Source: Haplomitrium mnioides
Taxonomy: Eukaryota; Marchantiophyta; Haplomitriopsida; Calobryales
Reading direction: 5' to 3'
Length of the DNA: 26,516 nt
Assembly: GCA_049999725.1 (NCBI GenBank)
Contig: JBNGIS010038927.1
Span: 31,452-57,967 of the forward strand
Every line of letters starts with the position of its first letter. Position 1 is the stretch's first letter. The notes below the pieces were generated by a model. It was not told where the DNA came from. It searched no databases and saw nothing but the letters and a program-made list of their open reading frames with translations. This document shows, piece by piece, positions 1 to 9,660 of this stretch. The translations under genes and the position numbers were made by a program.

Positions 1-731
1 AAGGATGGGTGTATCGGATGGAGGTTCATATGTCGTATTACCCGTATGCATCAGATTTGGAAAAAAAGCTATTGGCAAGATCATTTTTAATGGAGCACGC
101 ATCTATTTGGCTATAAAAATGGGAGAGACAAAAAAGTGCACGAGGAGAACAACTTTTATGGAGTAGCCTTAAAGAAGGCTTATTACAAAATTTCAAAGCA
201 GTAGACTCTATATTAACCGCAAGAACTAAGCTTTGGGAGTTAGAGCAACAAGGAAGCGTTGCAAGGTACATTGAAGAATTTCGAAGCTTACAAGTCCAAA
301 TTGAAGACATGAGTTCAACCGAAGCCCTTGACAAATTTTTGCAAGGATTGAAAAGGAAGATTCGAGGGGAAGTTATGATGAGAAATCCGAAGGATGTTAA
401 CGAAGCCATCTCGTATGCTCAAAGAATTGAAGGAACATTGGAAATTGTGCAAACAGGAGGGAATTACGGTCCCATGCCTATGGAGTTGGGACATATCAAA
501 AGAAGAGATTTCAATCGCTCCAATCAACAGCCAGAAAGACCACACAATTTTATTGAAAGAAGAAATGAAGAGCGACGAGAAACACAAACATGTTACAATT
601 GTGGTCGAATAGGGCACATTGCACCGAATTGTAGAGCAATACGACATAATCAAGGGCGAGTGTTCCGACGGCCTCTTCATAATGTCAATAATGGAGAAGA
701 TGAAGAATGTCAGGAAAACGATGGGCACTAG
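1..731 (+). pseudogene. gag: gag (capsid/nucleocapsid), partial and broken
   Basis: Gag forms the cytoplasmic virus-like particle that packages element RNA. The window opens inside the retrotransposon gag domain. A TAA at 114-116 interrupts it, after which the frame is open to the TAG at 729-731. The later part has the typical gag_pre-zinc-finger pattern (WELEQQGSVARYIEEF, then FLQGLKRKIRGEV). An intact CCHC zinc knuckle, CYNCGRIGHIAPNC, sits at about 594-635. The tail is rich in Asn, Arg and Glu. The N-terminus lies outside the window. Confidence 0.9.
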
Positions 732-809
732 TAAAAATGCCTCGTAGTTTTGCTGGGAGAAAGAAGAAAGACGAGGAAAAGTTTTGACCCAAGCAAATAT
801 ACTATTTAA

Positions 810-1190
810 AAAAACAAAAAAAATGGAGGACTAATTGTGGTTGATGGATGGATGGAAGGATTGGCAGTGAGAGTTTTGGTAGACTCTGGAGCGGAAGAAA
901 ATTATCTATCACGAACGATAGCCTTGAAGCTAAAGTTGCCGATTGAAAAGGAAGAACATGAGGTGGTTGAAATGGAAAATGGCCAAAGTGAGGCTATTGA
1001 ACGTTTATCTCAAACTATAGTTCTATATATGGGTAATTATAAGGAGAATTCGGAATGGAAAATCACGATGTTGGCAAGATATGATATGATTCTTGGAATG
1101 AAATGGCTACGAAGATATAACCCGCAAGTAGATTGGCGAAAGAAGATACTCACGACATCTCAATGGAAGATTCGGGGAGATCGAGTATGA
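810..1190 (+). pseudogene. Retropepsin-like aspartic protease of chromovirus 1
   Basis: This is the element's protease, which processes Gag-Pol. The catalytic motif VDSGAEENYLS is intact at about 876-908, where D-S-G is the aspartic protease triad. The later MILGMKWL motif at about 1086-1110 matches the conserved hydrophobic-Gly end of retropepsins, followed by the usual N-x-x-V-D-W at about 1119-1134. It is in the same frame as gag but separated from it by stops at 729, 732 and 807. A TGA at 1188-1190 closes it, and the same frame then continues into RT. The ATG at 837 is only the first Met in the open frame. Confidence 0.88.
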
Positions 1191-2010
1191 CCTCATTCAA
1201 GGCATCTGCCCTTATATGTGATTGCAGCACACTCAATCAAAAGGCAAGACACGGTGTTTTTAGGGCTCATACGTGAACTCATAGTTGATAAGGAGGACTC
1301 AAAGAATAAAATTCCCCACGATTTTCAAGGTATTTTGAAGGAGTTTCACAATGTCTTTTCCAATGATTTACCCTATGGCTTGTCGCCTAAATGATGCATT
1401 GATCACAAGATTGAGGTTATTCCAAGAAGTATCCCACCATATAAGGCACCATATCGATTGCCTCCTCATGAACTCAAGGAATGCAAATCTCATATTACTG
1501 ATTTATTAGAGAAGTAGTTCATTCAACCAAGCATCTCTCCTTATGATGCACCAGTATTGTTTGTGAAAAAGAAAAATGGGAGTATGAGGATGTGTATTGA
1601 CTGTCAAACACTCAAAATAAATATCCATTACCTAGAATGGATGATTTGTTTGATCAACTTCAAGGAGAAAATTACTTTACAAAGTTGGATTTGAGAAGCG
1701 GATTCAATCAAATCCAAATTACAGAAGGTGATGTGCAAAAAACAGCATTTTGAAGTTGATATGGGCATTTCGAATATCTTGTTATGCTTTTTGGATTAAC
1801 TAATGCTCCTACAACATTTATGGGTCTTATGAATGATATTTTTTGATCTTATCTATATAAGTTTGTTATTGTTTTTTTGGATGACATTCTCATTTACAGC
1901 AAGAATCTCCAAGAGCATCAACAACACCTTCGTACGGTGTTGAAGGTACTTTGAAATCACAAGCTATATATGAAGATGTCAAAATGCAAAATTGGAAAAA
2001 GGGAGGTGGA
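1191..2010 (+). pseudogene. Reverse transcriptase domain of chromovirus 1
   Basis: The RT copies element RNA into cDNA. Recognisable blocks in order are LKEFHNVFSNDLP (about 1335), YKAPYRLPPHELKE (about 1440), the block ending [11 protein letters not shown] (about 1550-1580), then [14 protein letters not shown] and [13 protein letters not shown] (1619-1725). The catalytic box FLDDILIYS, with both Asp present, is at about 1876-1902. A small deletion near 1605-1620 moves the frame from 3 to 2. Stops are TGA 1392, TAG 1515, TGA 1751, TGA 1757, TGA 1844 and TGA 1952. Most fall where an Arg or Gln codon is expected. Confidence 0.9.
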
Positions 2011-2690
2011 CTACTTGGGTCATCGTGTGAGTGCATTAGGTATCCAAGTTATGAATAAAAAAGTAGAGGCAATTCAGAAGTGGGAAGCTCCTAGTGATCA
2101 CACACAACTAAGAGGATTTTTGGGGCTAACCGGGTTTTATTGTCGATTCGTGAACGGTTTTGCACAAATAGCAGAACCATTGACCAACTTGCTGAAGAAA
2201 AGTCATACGTGGACATGGGGAGCTATAGAAGAGTTGGCGTTTCAAGCCTTGAAGAAATCACTTCTTCATGCTCCAATTCTTAAATGGTATGATTCTAAAC
2301 GACCAATCAAACTTTCGGTGGATGCATCTGGAAAAGCCATAGATGAAGTTTTGCAACAAGAATGGGAGGATGGTTGGCATCCTATTGCCTTCTTTTCTAG
2401 AAAATTGAGCAATTCAGAGTAGAACTACCACACCATAAAATGAGAAGAATTGGCGATCGATTTATCAACCAAGCATTGGAAGCACTATCTTGGAGATAAG
2501 GAGTTTGTGGTCAAAACTGACCATAAGCCTCTAATCTATCTAAAAACTCAAAAAGAGCTCTCAAAAAGGCAGATTCGATGGGCAGAGTGGCGACAACGGT
2601 TCTATATGAAGATGGTTTATGTGGAAGGAAAACATCAAGTTGCATATGCCTTGACATGCATGCCTCAACTCAACATCATGTCCGAAGTCA
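2011..2690 (+). pseudogene. RT thumb and RNase H of chromovirus 1
   Basis: After the RT catalytic box come VDYLGHRVSALGIQ and LRGFLGLTGFYCRFV, the standard connection region of gypsy RTs. The RNase H, which degrades the RNA strand of the hybrid, starts near 2300 with LSVDASGKAIDEVL; its first catalytic Asp is present. It continues through PIAFFSRKLSNSE and the VVKTDHKPLIYL block at about 2510-2545. A TAG at 2420 and a TGA at 2441 interrupt it. An ancestral Gln and Arg would fit both places. Confidence 0.88.
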
Positions 2691-2799
2691 CAATTCATCC
2701 TACTTGGTGGACAGAAATGTTGGCGGCAATAAAGACAGATGAAGAGATCATCGCTGCACAACAAAAGAAGTTGGTGAAAGAGGTGAGAGGATTGATTTT

Positions 2800-3634
2800 C
2801 TTCCAAGATAAGGTATGGGTTCCCAACAATGTTAAGCTTCGCTCTGAGATTTTATATGAAGCATATGATTCCGCAGTTGGGGGCCATGTTGGAATTGAGA
2901 AGACCTTGGACCATCTTCAACGAGTTTATTATTGGCCTAAAATGCATGAAGATGTGGAGGCTTATGTTCGGAGTTGCTTGGCTTGTCAACAAAACAAGGC
3001 TACCAACCTTAAACGAGGAGGCTTATTGCAACCATTACCTATTCCCAATCGATGATGGGAGCATGTGAGTATGGATATTGTATGTAAGCTACCTCGTACT
3101 TCTACGGATTATGATGCTATTTTTGTTTTTGTGGACAAGCTTAGCAAAATGATTCATATTCGTCCAACTACCAAATCTGTAACAACACCTGAGTTAGCAC
3201 AAATTTATTTGGAAGTAGTCTACTTTCATCATGGTCTTTCCAAATTTATTATTTCTGACCGAGGTACTCAATTCACCAGCATGTTTTGGCGCACTATATT
3301 TGGTCTTCTCAAGACCAAATTGGCTATGTCTACTGCTTATCATTCGGAATCTGATGGTCAAATTGAATGTGCCAACCGAACCATCAAAGATATGCTACGA
3401 GCTTTTACTTTGGAAGAGCAAAAGGAGTGGGGTTGGCTACTCCTTCTTGTCGAGTTCTAGTACAATAACTCCATCAATAGTTCCACACGTGCCACCCCTT
3501 TCTTTTTGATGTATGGTGAGCATCCTACCACGTTCTCTAGTCTCCAACATACCTTACCGTCAACTTCTAAGAGTCCAGCCGTTGATGATTTTCTCCATCG
3601 TCTACATCACGGCATTCGATGAGCCAAGGAAAAA
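2800..3634 (+). pseudogene. Integrase (zinc finger and DDE core) of chromovirus 1
   Basis: The integrase inserts element cDNA into the host genome. The HHCC zinc-binding domain runs over about 2870-2990 (GGHVGIEKTLDHL and YYWPKMHEDV, then CLAC). The DDE core is readable, with the first Asp in MSMDIV at about 3074, the second in IISDRGTQFTS at about 3250-3280 and the Glu in SDGQIECANRTI at about 3350-3385. Three stops break the frame: TGA 3053, TAG 3458 and TGA 3620. All catalytic residues are retained, so loss of function comes from stops rather than active-site changes. Confidence 0.92.
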
Positions 3635-4144
3635 TTGGAAGTTGCTCGTAATCAACAAAAGCAATATGCTGATACTCATCATCGAGAGGCTACCTTTGCT
3701 ATTGGTGACCAAGTCTGGCTCTCCACATCCAATCTTCCTTTGCTTCATTCGCGTAAGTTAAGTGCTCGCTTTATTGGTCATTTTTCTATCTCTGCTCGCA
3801 TTGGTGAAGTGGCTTATTGGTTGGTTTTACCTCCTCACATGAAGATTCATCCGGTCTTTCATGTCTCTTTACTCCGGGCTTTTGTCCCTCGTTCTCCCTC
3901 TTTTACCAGTACCCAAGAGCCCTCTCCACCACCTGAACTTATTGAGGGTCATGAAGAGTATGAGGTTGACCAACTCTTAAAGAAACATACACGGCATCGT
4001 GAGATTATTGAATATTTGGTTCGTTGGAAAGGCTACCCTCTTTATGAAGCTACTTGGGAGCCATTGGAGAATTTGGCTAATGCCTCTGCGCTTGTTCACT
4101 CTTTTGAGAACTCTCTTACTCGCAACGAGGACGTTGCCTCTTAA
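3635..4144 (+). pseudogene. Integrase C-terminus with chromodomain, uninterrupted
   Basis: This is the longest clean stretch of the element's pol (170 codons, ending at the TAA at 4142-4144). It begins with the C-terminal integrase segment (FAIGDQVWLS, KLSARFIGHF, PVFHVSLLR). It ends in a chromodomain at about 3945-4125, with the diagnostic EYEVDQLL, YLVRWKGYP and ATWEPLENL blocks, including the Tyr and Trp residues of the aromatic cage. Chromodomains of this family are thought to steer integration toward modified heterochromatin. The Met at 3635 is internal to the ancestral polyprotein and is not a true start. Confidence 0.92.
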
Positions 4145-4156
4145 AAGGGGGGAGGA
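4143..4156 (+). other. Polypurine tract of chromovirus 1
   Basis: The run AAAAGGGGGGAGGA overlaps the pol stop codon and lies one base before the TG that starts the LTR. It is the expected primer for plus-strand DNA synthesis and fixes the start of the 3' LTR. Confidence 0.88.
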
Positions 4157-4279
4157 TTGCAACGGTCACTAACTTTAGTAAGCCATAGCTAAAAATGAAG
4201 TAAGATATAGTGTTAACTATGTCTAAAAAGCTATTACTAAGTTAGAATAAAAGAAAGCGGTTGCTATTTTAGAGAGTTG

Positions 4280-4459
4280 GACACGTGGCAAAAGGAGAGA
4301 AAGTCAACGAATTAAAGTGAAAAATGGAGCACTTTAGAAGAGGATAAGGACACGTGGCAAGCAAAGAATTAAAGTGAAAAGAAGGTTCTAAAGATAAAGA
4401 CACGTGGCAGAAGGAGAACTAAAGAGATAAAAGGTTCTAAAGATAAAGACACGTTGCAA
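4280..4459 (+). promoter_or_regulatory. Tandem G-box array in LTR U3
   Basis: GACACGTGGCA occurs at 4280, 4349 and 4399, and a one-base variant GACACGTTGCA at 4449. The last three are exactly 50 bp apart and sit in a tandem unit that also carries AAAGATAAA; the first interval is 69 bp. CACGTGGC is the core of plant G-box/ABRE elements bound by bZIP and bHLH factors. Their placement upstream of the CCAAT and TATA boxes fits an enhancer. Stress or ABA control is inference. Confidence 0.7.
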
Positions 4460-4585
4460 CATGTGAATAAAAGTAAAGGGTGGTCCAATTAGAGCAAAAG
4501 AGAGAAGAGTAGTCCAATTAGAAGAGGATAGAAAAGCAACCAATGAGGTTCATCCACCTATGTAAGCAAAGAGCTTTCTATCAAG

Positions 4586-4593
4586 TATATAAA
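4586..4593 (+). promoter_or_regulatory. TATA box of chromovirus 1 LTR
   Basis: TATATAAA lies about 430 bp into the LTR, downstream of three CCAAT motifs. Transcription would be expected to start near 4615-4625. Confidence 0.65.
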
Positions 4594-4959
4594 GAAGGGA
4601 GAGTGCCTTGTTTGGCATCTCTTACCTTGGGGGTTTTGAAGTTCTTTGTGCGCCTCTTTTATGCTAACTTGTATGTGTATACTTGTGCTAATTTGTGCGT
4701 GTAATGTGGGTTTGTAGTGTTACAATACCTTTCCTTGACCGATTCTTGAACATTGGTGAATCTGATTCCTAGATCTCCTCTTATGCTCCACATCAATAAC
4801 AATTTTTTAATATTGGTTGATGGCAAAAAATATGAGGTATTCCAAACTCCAAAGTAATTTCTTCTAAAGATAAGAAAAGAGTATATCAAATCTATGCAAA
4901 TTGTAATTTCACTAGTTCAATATGACATCACTTTAGCCTTGCATTGGCTTGAAGATTGA

Positions 4960-5900
4960 TTTGCTCAAGTTGATTGGGCAAAACATCACATTCAAGTAAC
5001 TGTACAAAGGTAAACACTTCCTTCGAGGCATTTGGTATCATTGGTATGGATGTCTAAATAAGTTCATCATATCAATTTTGTGGAGAAAAAGTTGCATATC
5101 TTTGTTGTTTGTATTAAACCCATTTAATTTACAGACTTAAGTAAAGATGGAGGGAAATGTGTGTCTATCTCAATGATTGACAATATTTTGAAGGAGTTTG
5201 TAAATGTGTTTCTAGATGATTTTCCAAAAGACTTACAAGATGACCAAATAATACCATTTCTTATTGATTTAATGACATGAAGTACTTTTTTTAGCTTTCT
5301 TATATATCAGTTTTCCCCACAAAAGTTGGAAGAGCTTTACAAAACCTTGATGGATCTTTTTGAAAACAATTTCATTCAACATAGTACTTTGTGTTGGAGA
5401 GTGTTGGTGTTCTTTGTACTAAACAAATATAGTGGTTTTTGTCTTATACATATTATCATGGTTTGAGCAAGCAAACATTGAATAATGCTTATGCTTTGCT
5501 ATATATTGATGTTTTTTTTATCAATTAATTGGTGTGAAAATATAATTAAAGCTAGATCTTTAGCGTTGTTGTTGGAAAACTACTATCAAACCATTAACAT
5601 GTTAAAAACATCTTTTTACCCAATGTATGAGCATTTTGAGTGGAAAGTTACTGGATAAGTTGGTTTTTTATACTCTTGGATAACATTCTTATCTTTAGTG
5701 AAACTAAAGTTGAACATTGCCATCATCTCAAAGAAATATTGCAAAGGTTTTGAAACTAGAAGTCTTATTGTAAGACGTTAAATGGTGAATTTGGAAGCAA
5801 GAGGTGATTTCTCTAGAGCATAAAGTGTCTGCAGATGGTTTCAAAATGAAGAAGAGAAAATTATGGCTATTACAAAATGGTTAGTACCAAAGGATGCAAA
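4960..5900 (+). pseudogene. Protease end and RT remnants of relic 2
   Basis: VDWAKHHIQV near 4971 resembles the end of the protease region. ILKEFVNVFLDDFPKDL near 5185-5235 matches the block opening RT, which is ILKEFHNVFSNDL in element 1. LMDLFENNFIQ near 5348 and LLDNILIFSETK at 5673-5708 follow. In the latter, the catalytic Y-x-D-D pair has become D-N at 5679-5684. VSADGFKM near 5825 matches the connection region. Much of the RT between 5400 and 5640 cannot be aligned by eye. Confidence 0.7.
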
Positions 5901-6140
5901 GGATATTGGACCCTTCAATAGACTAGAAAGCTTTTATTAGCAATTCCTCAGTTATTATATGTATACATTTGCACTACTTATAGTTTTGTTCGGCAAAAAG
6001 GTCATGTTACAATAGGCTGCCAAAAAGTATGTGCTAATTCAAGAGCCCAAGGATGAAATCTCTTCTTATCCTTTTGCAATCATATAATCCATACACATTG
6101 TATAGTCAATATCGATACTTCTAATTTTGCTCTTAGAACA

Positions 6141-6320
6141 ATGTTGCAACAAAAGTAGAATGGACTTTATCTTATTGCATTCACATCACGATGATTAAGT
6201 GTGGTAGAGAGAAGCTATTCTACAAAGGATCGAGAGCAATTGGCAATGATTTATGCCACCAATATTTGGAGAAACTACCTTTTGACAACACCTCTACCTA
6301 CATACACAAATCACAAACCC
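6141..6320 (+). pseudogene. RNase H remnant of relic 2
   Basis: The translation shows YSTKDREQLAMIYAT at about 6218-6262, matching the conserved block of gypsy RNase H (Y-S-x-x-E-R-E-L-L-A-I-x-Y-A). About 50 bp later, TNHKPF corresponds to TDHKPL. The surrounding frame is broken. Confidence 0.68.
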
Positions 6321-6934
6321 TTTTTGTAGTCAATTTATATGGAAAATATAACAAGTTTTCATCATTAATATGAGGATCAATTGCATTTCTTTGATATCAA
6401 GTTGTTGTACAAGCTACAAAGGTTCCATACCATTCTATATGCATTGTTGTGATAGTTGGATCATTAACTGGATATAATAGAGGCGGAAAAATAGTAGTAT
6501 ATTATATGTACATGAGACAACTTGTGAAAGTTATAAACAAAAACTACAAGAAGATGATGCATTATTCCAAATGCATTGCTACAAAGGTTTAATCGTCATT
6601 TGATTACATTAGAGGTGGCAAATAGTAGTATATTGCATCTTAATGAGAAAATGTATGAAAGTTATCATCAAAGCTACAAGAAGATGTCTTTTTTAATATT
6701 GTTAAAGCACAAATCATGGTAAAAAATAGTGAATATCATGTTTTTCCATCAAGTATTGCATTTTTCTCAAGGACATCAAATATATGCTCCACAAAATGTT
6801 GCATTTTGTATGGGTTTTTTTATAAAAAGTACATGATATTCAAATCTCATGACATCTAGAAGTAGACAAGACTATAGAGTTGCTTAAACGCACTTGAGGA
6901 TGGTTAAACCTAACTCGATGTGCTTGTAGTTTGT

Positions 6935-7860
6935 TTGTTTTTGTGAAAGTTGTCAACAAAACAAGGTTTCAAATCAAAAATCAGCTAGACTTCTATAACC
7001 ATTACCAATTCCTACTGCTCATTGAGAATATGTAAGTTTGGATCTTGTCACATTACTTCCAACTACACCTCATATGATCATTAAAATTGTCGTATTTGTA
7101 GAGAAGCTCAACAAGCATATTCATTTTTCATCAACTCTAGACAAAGCGGATGCTTTTTAATCAGCAAAATTTTACTTTAATATTGTCTTCCACTATCATA
7201 GAATACCCAAGGTGTTAATATCTTATAAACATTTGTGATTCATTAGAAAGTTTTGGTAAGAGTTGTTCAAGCTTTTTGGTACCAAGCTATCTATGTTTAC
7301 AACTTATCATCATCAAACAGATGGTCGAATAGAGCATGCCAATGGCACTGTGGAGGATAAGCTTTGATCATTTTTCAATTTTCATCATACTCATTGGGAT
7401 AGTTTCTTATCAGTTATGGAGTTTGGCTACAAGAACTCTAAACATGTAAGTGTTTTATTCTTTCATGTTTTTTTCTTGATTTGGATCAACATACTCTTGT
7501 TCCCAATGGTTGACTTTCTTCTTCCTCTTCCAATATTCCAAGTATTTCTACATTTTTGTCTCTATTATTTTCTTCTTTGAAATATATACACAACCATCTT
7601 GTTATTGCTCAAAATTGGCTAAAAAAATATGTTTACAAATATTTTCATGATTTATTTTATATTTTAGATGACTAAGTTATGCTCTCTTCTCATGATCTTC
7701 TCATTTTTTTAGATACTCAAGTCCAAAAATTATCTCTAGCGTAGATTTTGTTTTCTAAAATTCTCAAGCTATTTCTCTTGTTGCTTACAAACTTGATCTT
7801 CTTCTCCATATGAAGATTCATATTGTGTTCCACGTGTTTAAACTTAAGCTTTTTGTTTCT
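6935..7860 (+). pseudogene. Integrase remnant of relic 2
   Basis: CESCQQNKVSNQ at 6942-6977 gives the last two Cys of the HHCC finger. LPIPTAH and SLDLVTLLPTT (about 7004-7060) carry the first catalytic Asp. TYHHQTDGRIEHANGT (about 7303-7350) carries the catalytic Glu. The segment around the second Asp is not recognisable. LLLHMKIHIVFHVFKLK at about 7798-7850 is the equivalent of LPPHMKIHPVFHVSLLR in element 1. Confidence 0.78.
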
Positions 7861-7910
7861 AGTTTGTCTTTTATTCCAAACGATGTTCAAATTTTTCCTA
7901 TATTTATAGT

Positions 7911-8110
7911 TGTTGATGATCATAAAGAATACAAATTAAATTGCATTTTGGTAAAACAAGTTATCAAGAAAGGGCAATAATAACAAGCTCAATGTAAGGT
8001 TTTGTGGAATAGATATCCACTTTATATTGTTACACAAAAGCCTTGTTCTAATTTTGAAAATGTTCAAGATGTTATTTGATTGTTTGACAGTAACAAAAAT
8101 GGCAAGAATA
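7911..8110 (+). pseudogene. Chromodomain remnant of relic 2
   Basis: DDHKEYKLNCILVKQVIKK, then after two frame breaks VLWNRYPLYIVT and NFENVQDVI, line up with EEYEVDQLLKK, VRWKGYPLYEAT and NLANASALV of element 1. This shows that relic 2 was also a chromovirus. Confidence 0.7.
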
Positions 8111-8129
8111 TCATCAATTAGAAGACATG

Positions 8130-8340
8130 AATTACATAACTTGTAAACTTGTAAAAGATGGAAGCTTAGAGATAACACTTCCACAAGTATAAGTAGAATA
8201 GTCACTAATTTCCTCATTTGGAATTTCTCTCAACTAGCTTATTCACTTGCTTATATGTTTATTAGATGTTTTCGCTTATATTTGCTTTTATATATTATTG
8301 GTTAGTTTTCTTTGGTGAATCTTGACTTTAGTTTAGTCTT
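8130..8340 (+). repeat. Possible 3' LTR remains of relic 2
   Basis: The segment around AAGTATAAGTAGAATAG (about 8185) and the following ATTTCTCTCAACTAG (about 8222) resembles the promoter segment of the LTR at 25503-25986 (AAGTATAAATAAAATGG, then GTTCCTCTCAATTGG). It sits just after the chromodomain, where an LTR should be. The match was made by eye and the boundaries are unknown. Confidence 0.35.
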
Positions 8341-8699
8341 GGACTTGATTCATTAGTCTTGAATATTAATGAGTTTTTAGGCACAAATGATACAAGATAA
8401 GACAATGCACAAATATACTTACTATAATAGAATTTATTTAGTGATTTCAACGTAAGAAAATTTTGAATCAGGTTGTTTAGAGACAAATGAAAGAAAAAAA
8501 ATACATTTTCAACTCTAAGACTTCCGATGTAGTACAGATGTGTTGCATCCTATTAAACTCTAAGTCAAAAATAGTCAAAAATTAAGACTTATTTTTTCCA
8601 ACTTGATACAGTTTATGATTTCAATGTTTAGCAAGAGGTCTGAAGTGATATCATAAGTGGTTGTTGTAGGATTCTTTAGTATATTACAATCAAACCAAT
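8341..8699. other. AT-rich spacer, nothing recognised
   Basis: I see no conserved coding block, clear repeat or RNA gene here. It may include further LTR decay of relic 2 or the old insertion target of the next element. Confidence 0.5.
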
Positions 8700-9612
8700 T
8701 AACCGTTGGGCTAAATTGACGGAAGGCACTGAGCAATGTTTTTAAGAGGGAATCAAAGACTAGAAGGTGCAATTTAAAGATTAGATCAGTAAAATATGAG
8801 GCTGGAAGAGCATAAAGAAGGTAGATGTTCTAAGTAGAAGAAAATTTGGGGAGGAAGATATAAGGTTGATCAAATGAAGTTATATGATGGGTTTAGATAG
8901 TGAAGTAAGAGGTTGATGCGTAGTGAAGAATAGAAATTGTAGAAGGGTGTGGATGACTATCGAAAGGGAAAGGAAGATATTTGAAGAAATCAGAGGAAGC
9001 AAGGAGGTGAGTGAATTGACAGTGGTTGGAAGTTTAAAATTGGATTAAGCCATATGAGGAAGAGATAATGAGAAAATGATATTGGAGTGGATTCAGAAAA
9101 CTAATTGGTGACCAAAAAGGTAGAAGAAAGATGGGGATATATTTGTGGGCATGCATTGAAGAAGATTATACATGTGTACCAGCAGGCTCAAGACAATAAA
9201 GACATACTCCTAAGGTGGATCATATTGGCTGGTGGCTAAGGTATAAGAAAATACTTTAAAAAATTATGTGTTATCTATGTGTACCAGTCTAAACCAAGTC
9301 ATATTGAGTGTTCATGTAGGTGTGTTAATTGAGAGAACTTTGTGATGGGTTGCTCGTTATTTGGGTGTGTGTGAGGATTCAAAATTACCTATAGGGGACA
9401 AATTAAGAGTTGCAATTCTGGTTGTGAGCTAAACATGCAAACAATATTTTGTATTGGCCCAAGACTGTACCTGGATTTTATTAAGAGTATTATTTTTGCA
9501 CATGTCTCTTTTGTTGAATATCATTTCTACGTATGCCTTGCGTATTTCCGCATTGTCAAGTTTACAACACAATTAAATTTAGACGTTTTATTTTGTCTCT
9601 TTATGTTATTAG
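8700..9612 (+). repeat. Repeat X1 (candidate 5' LTR)
   Basis: X1 is a direct copy of 13550-14490. Both open with (A/G)CC(G/A)TTGGGCTAAATTG. They share GGTAGATGTTCTA at about 8820, GGTGACCAAAAAGG at about 9105, and the block from TTGGGTGTGTGTGAGG (about 9360) to the T-rich tail near 9600. X1 lacks about 45 bp found in X2 (about 13735-13800). Similarity stops at 9612, where a poly-C tract begins. Confidence 0.85.
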
Positions 9613-9616
9613 CTCT

Positions 9617-9650
9617 CCCCCCCCCCCCCCCCCCCCCCCCCCTCCCCCCT
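9617..9650 (+). repeat. Poly-C tract (26 C, T, 6 C)
   Basis: There are twenty-six consecutive C residues at 9617-9642, then T and six more C. It replaces the sequence that continues X2 and X3 after GTTATTAG or GTTTTTAG. The opposite strand is an uninterrupted G run. It may be a true homopolymer expansion or an assembly join. Confidence 0.95.
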
Positions 9651-9660
9651 CTTCTTTAAT

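Larger units (their letters stand above)
1..4724 (+). mobile_element. Ty3/gypsy chromovirus 1, 3' part (gag to 3' LTR)
   Basis: The visible order is gag, protease, reverse transcriptase, RNase H, integrase, chromodomain, polypurine tract and 3' LTR. Integrase lying after RNase H defines Ty3/gypsy, and the C-terminal chromodomain places it among chromoviruses. The 5' LTR, primer-binding site and start of gag lie before the window. Gag, protease and early RT read in frame 3, and from about 1619 to the TAA at 4142 everything reads in frame 2. In-frame stops and one small deletion make it non-autonomous. The LTR end at 4724 is a guess based on a terminal CA; the true end could lie up to about 4790. 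Confidence 0.93.
4158..4724 (+). repeat. 3' LTR of chromovirus 1
   Basis: The LTR starts with TGCAACGGTC right after the polypurine tract. It contains a G-box repeat block, three CCAAT boxes (4485, 4514 and 4540) and a TATA box at 4586, in the order expected for a U3 promoter. The end is placed at the CA at 4723-4724 (GTGTTACA), which gives about 567 bp. This is not confirmed because the 5' LTR is outside the window. Confidence 0.72.
4795..8340 (+). mobile_element. Ancient Ty3/gypsy chromovirus relic 2
   Basis: A second, far more decayed pol runs in the same direction as element 1. Islands of similarity appear in the correct order: protease end and RT start (about 4960-5400), RT catalytic box (5673), connection region (5781-5900), RNase H (6141-6320), integrase (6935-7460), integrase C-terminus (about 7795-7860) and chromodomain (7911-8110). 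Gag is missing on this side. Element 1 lies directly upstream, so it probably inserted into relic 2, but that cannot be confirmed without the other flank. The frame shifts many times and no open frame of useful length remains. Confidence 0.82.

Noticed and set aside
315-728. Minus-strand 137-codon frame opposite gag.
   Set aside because: It is the antisense shadow of a clearly coding gag segment with an intact zinc knuckle.
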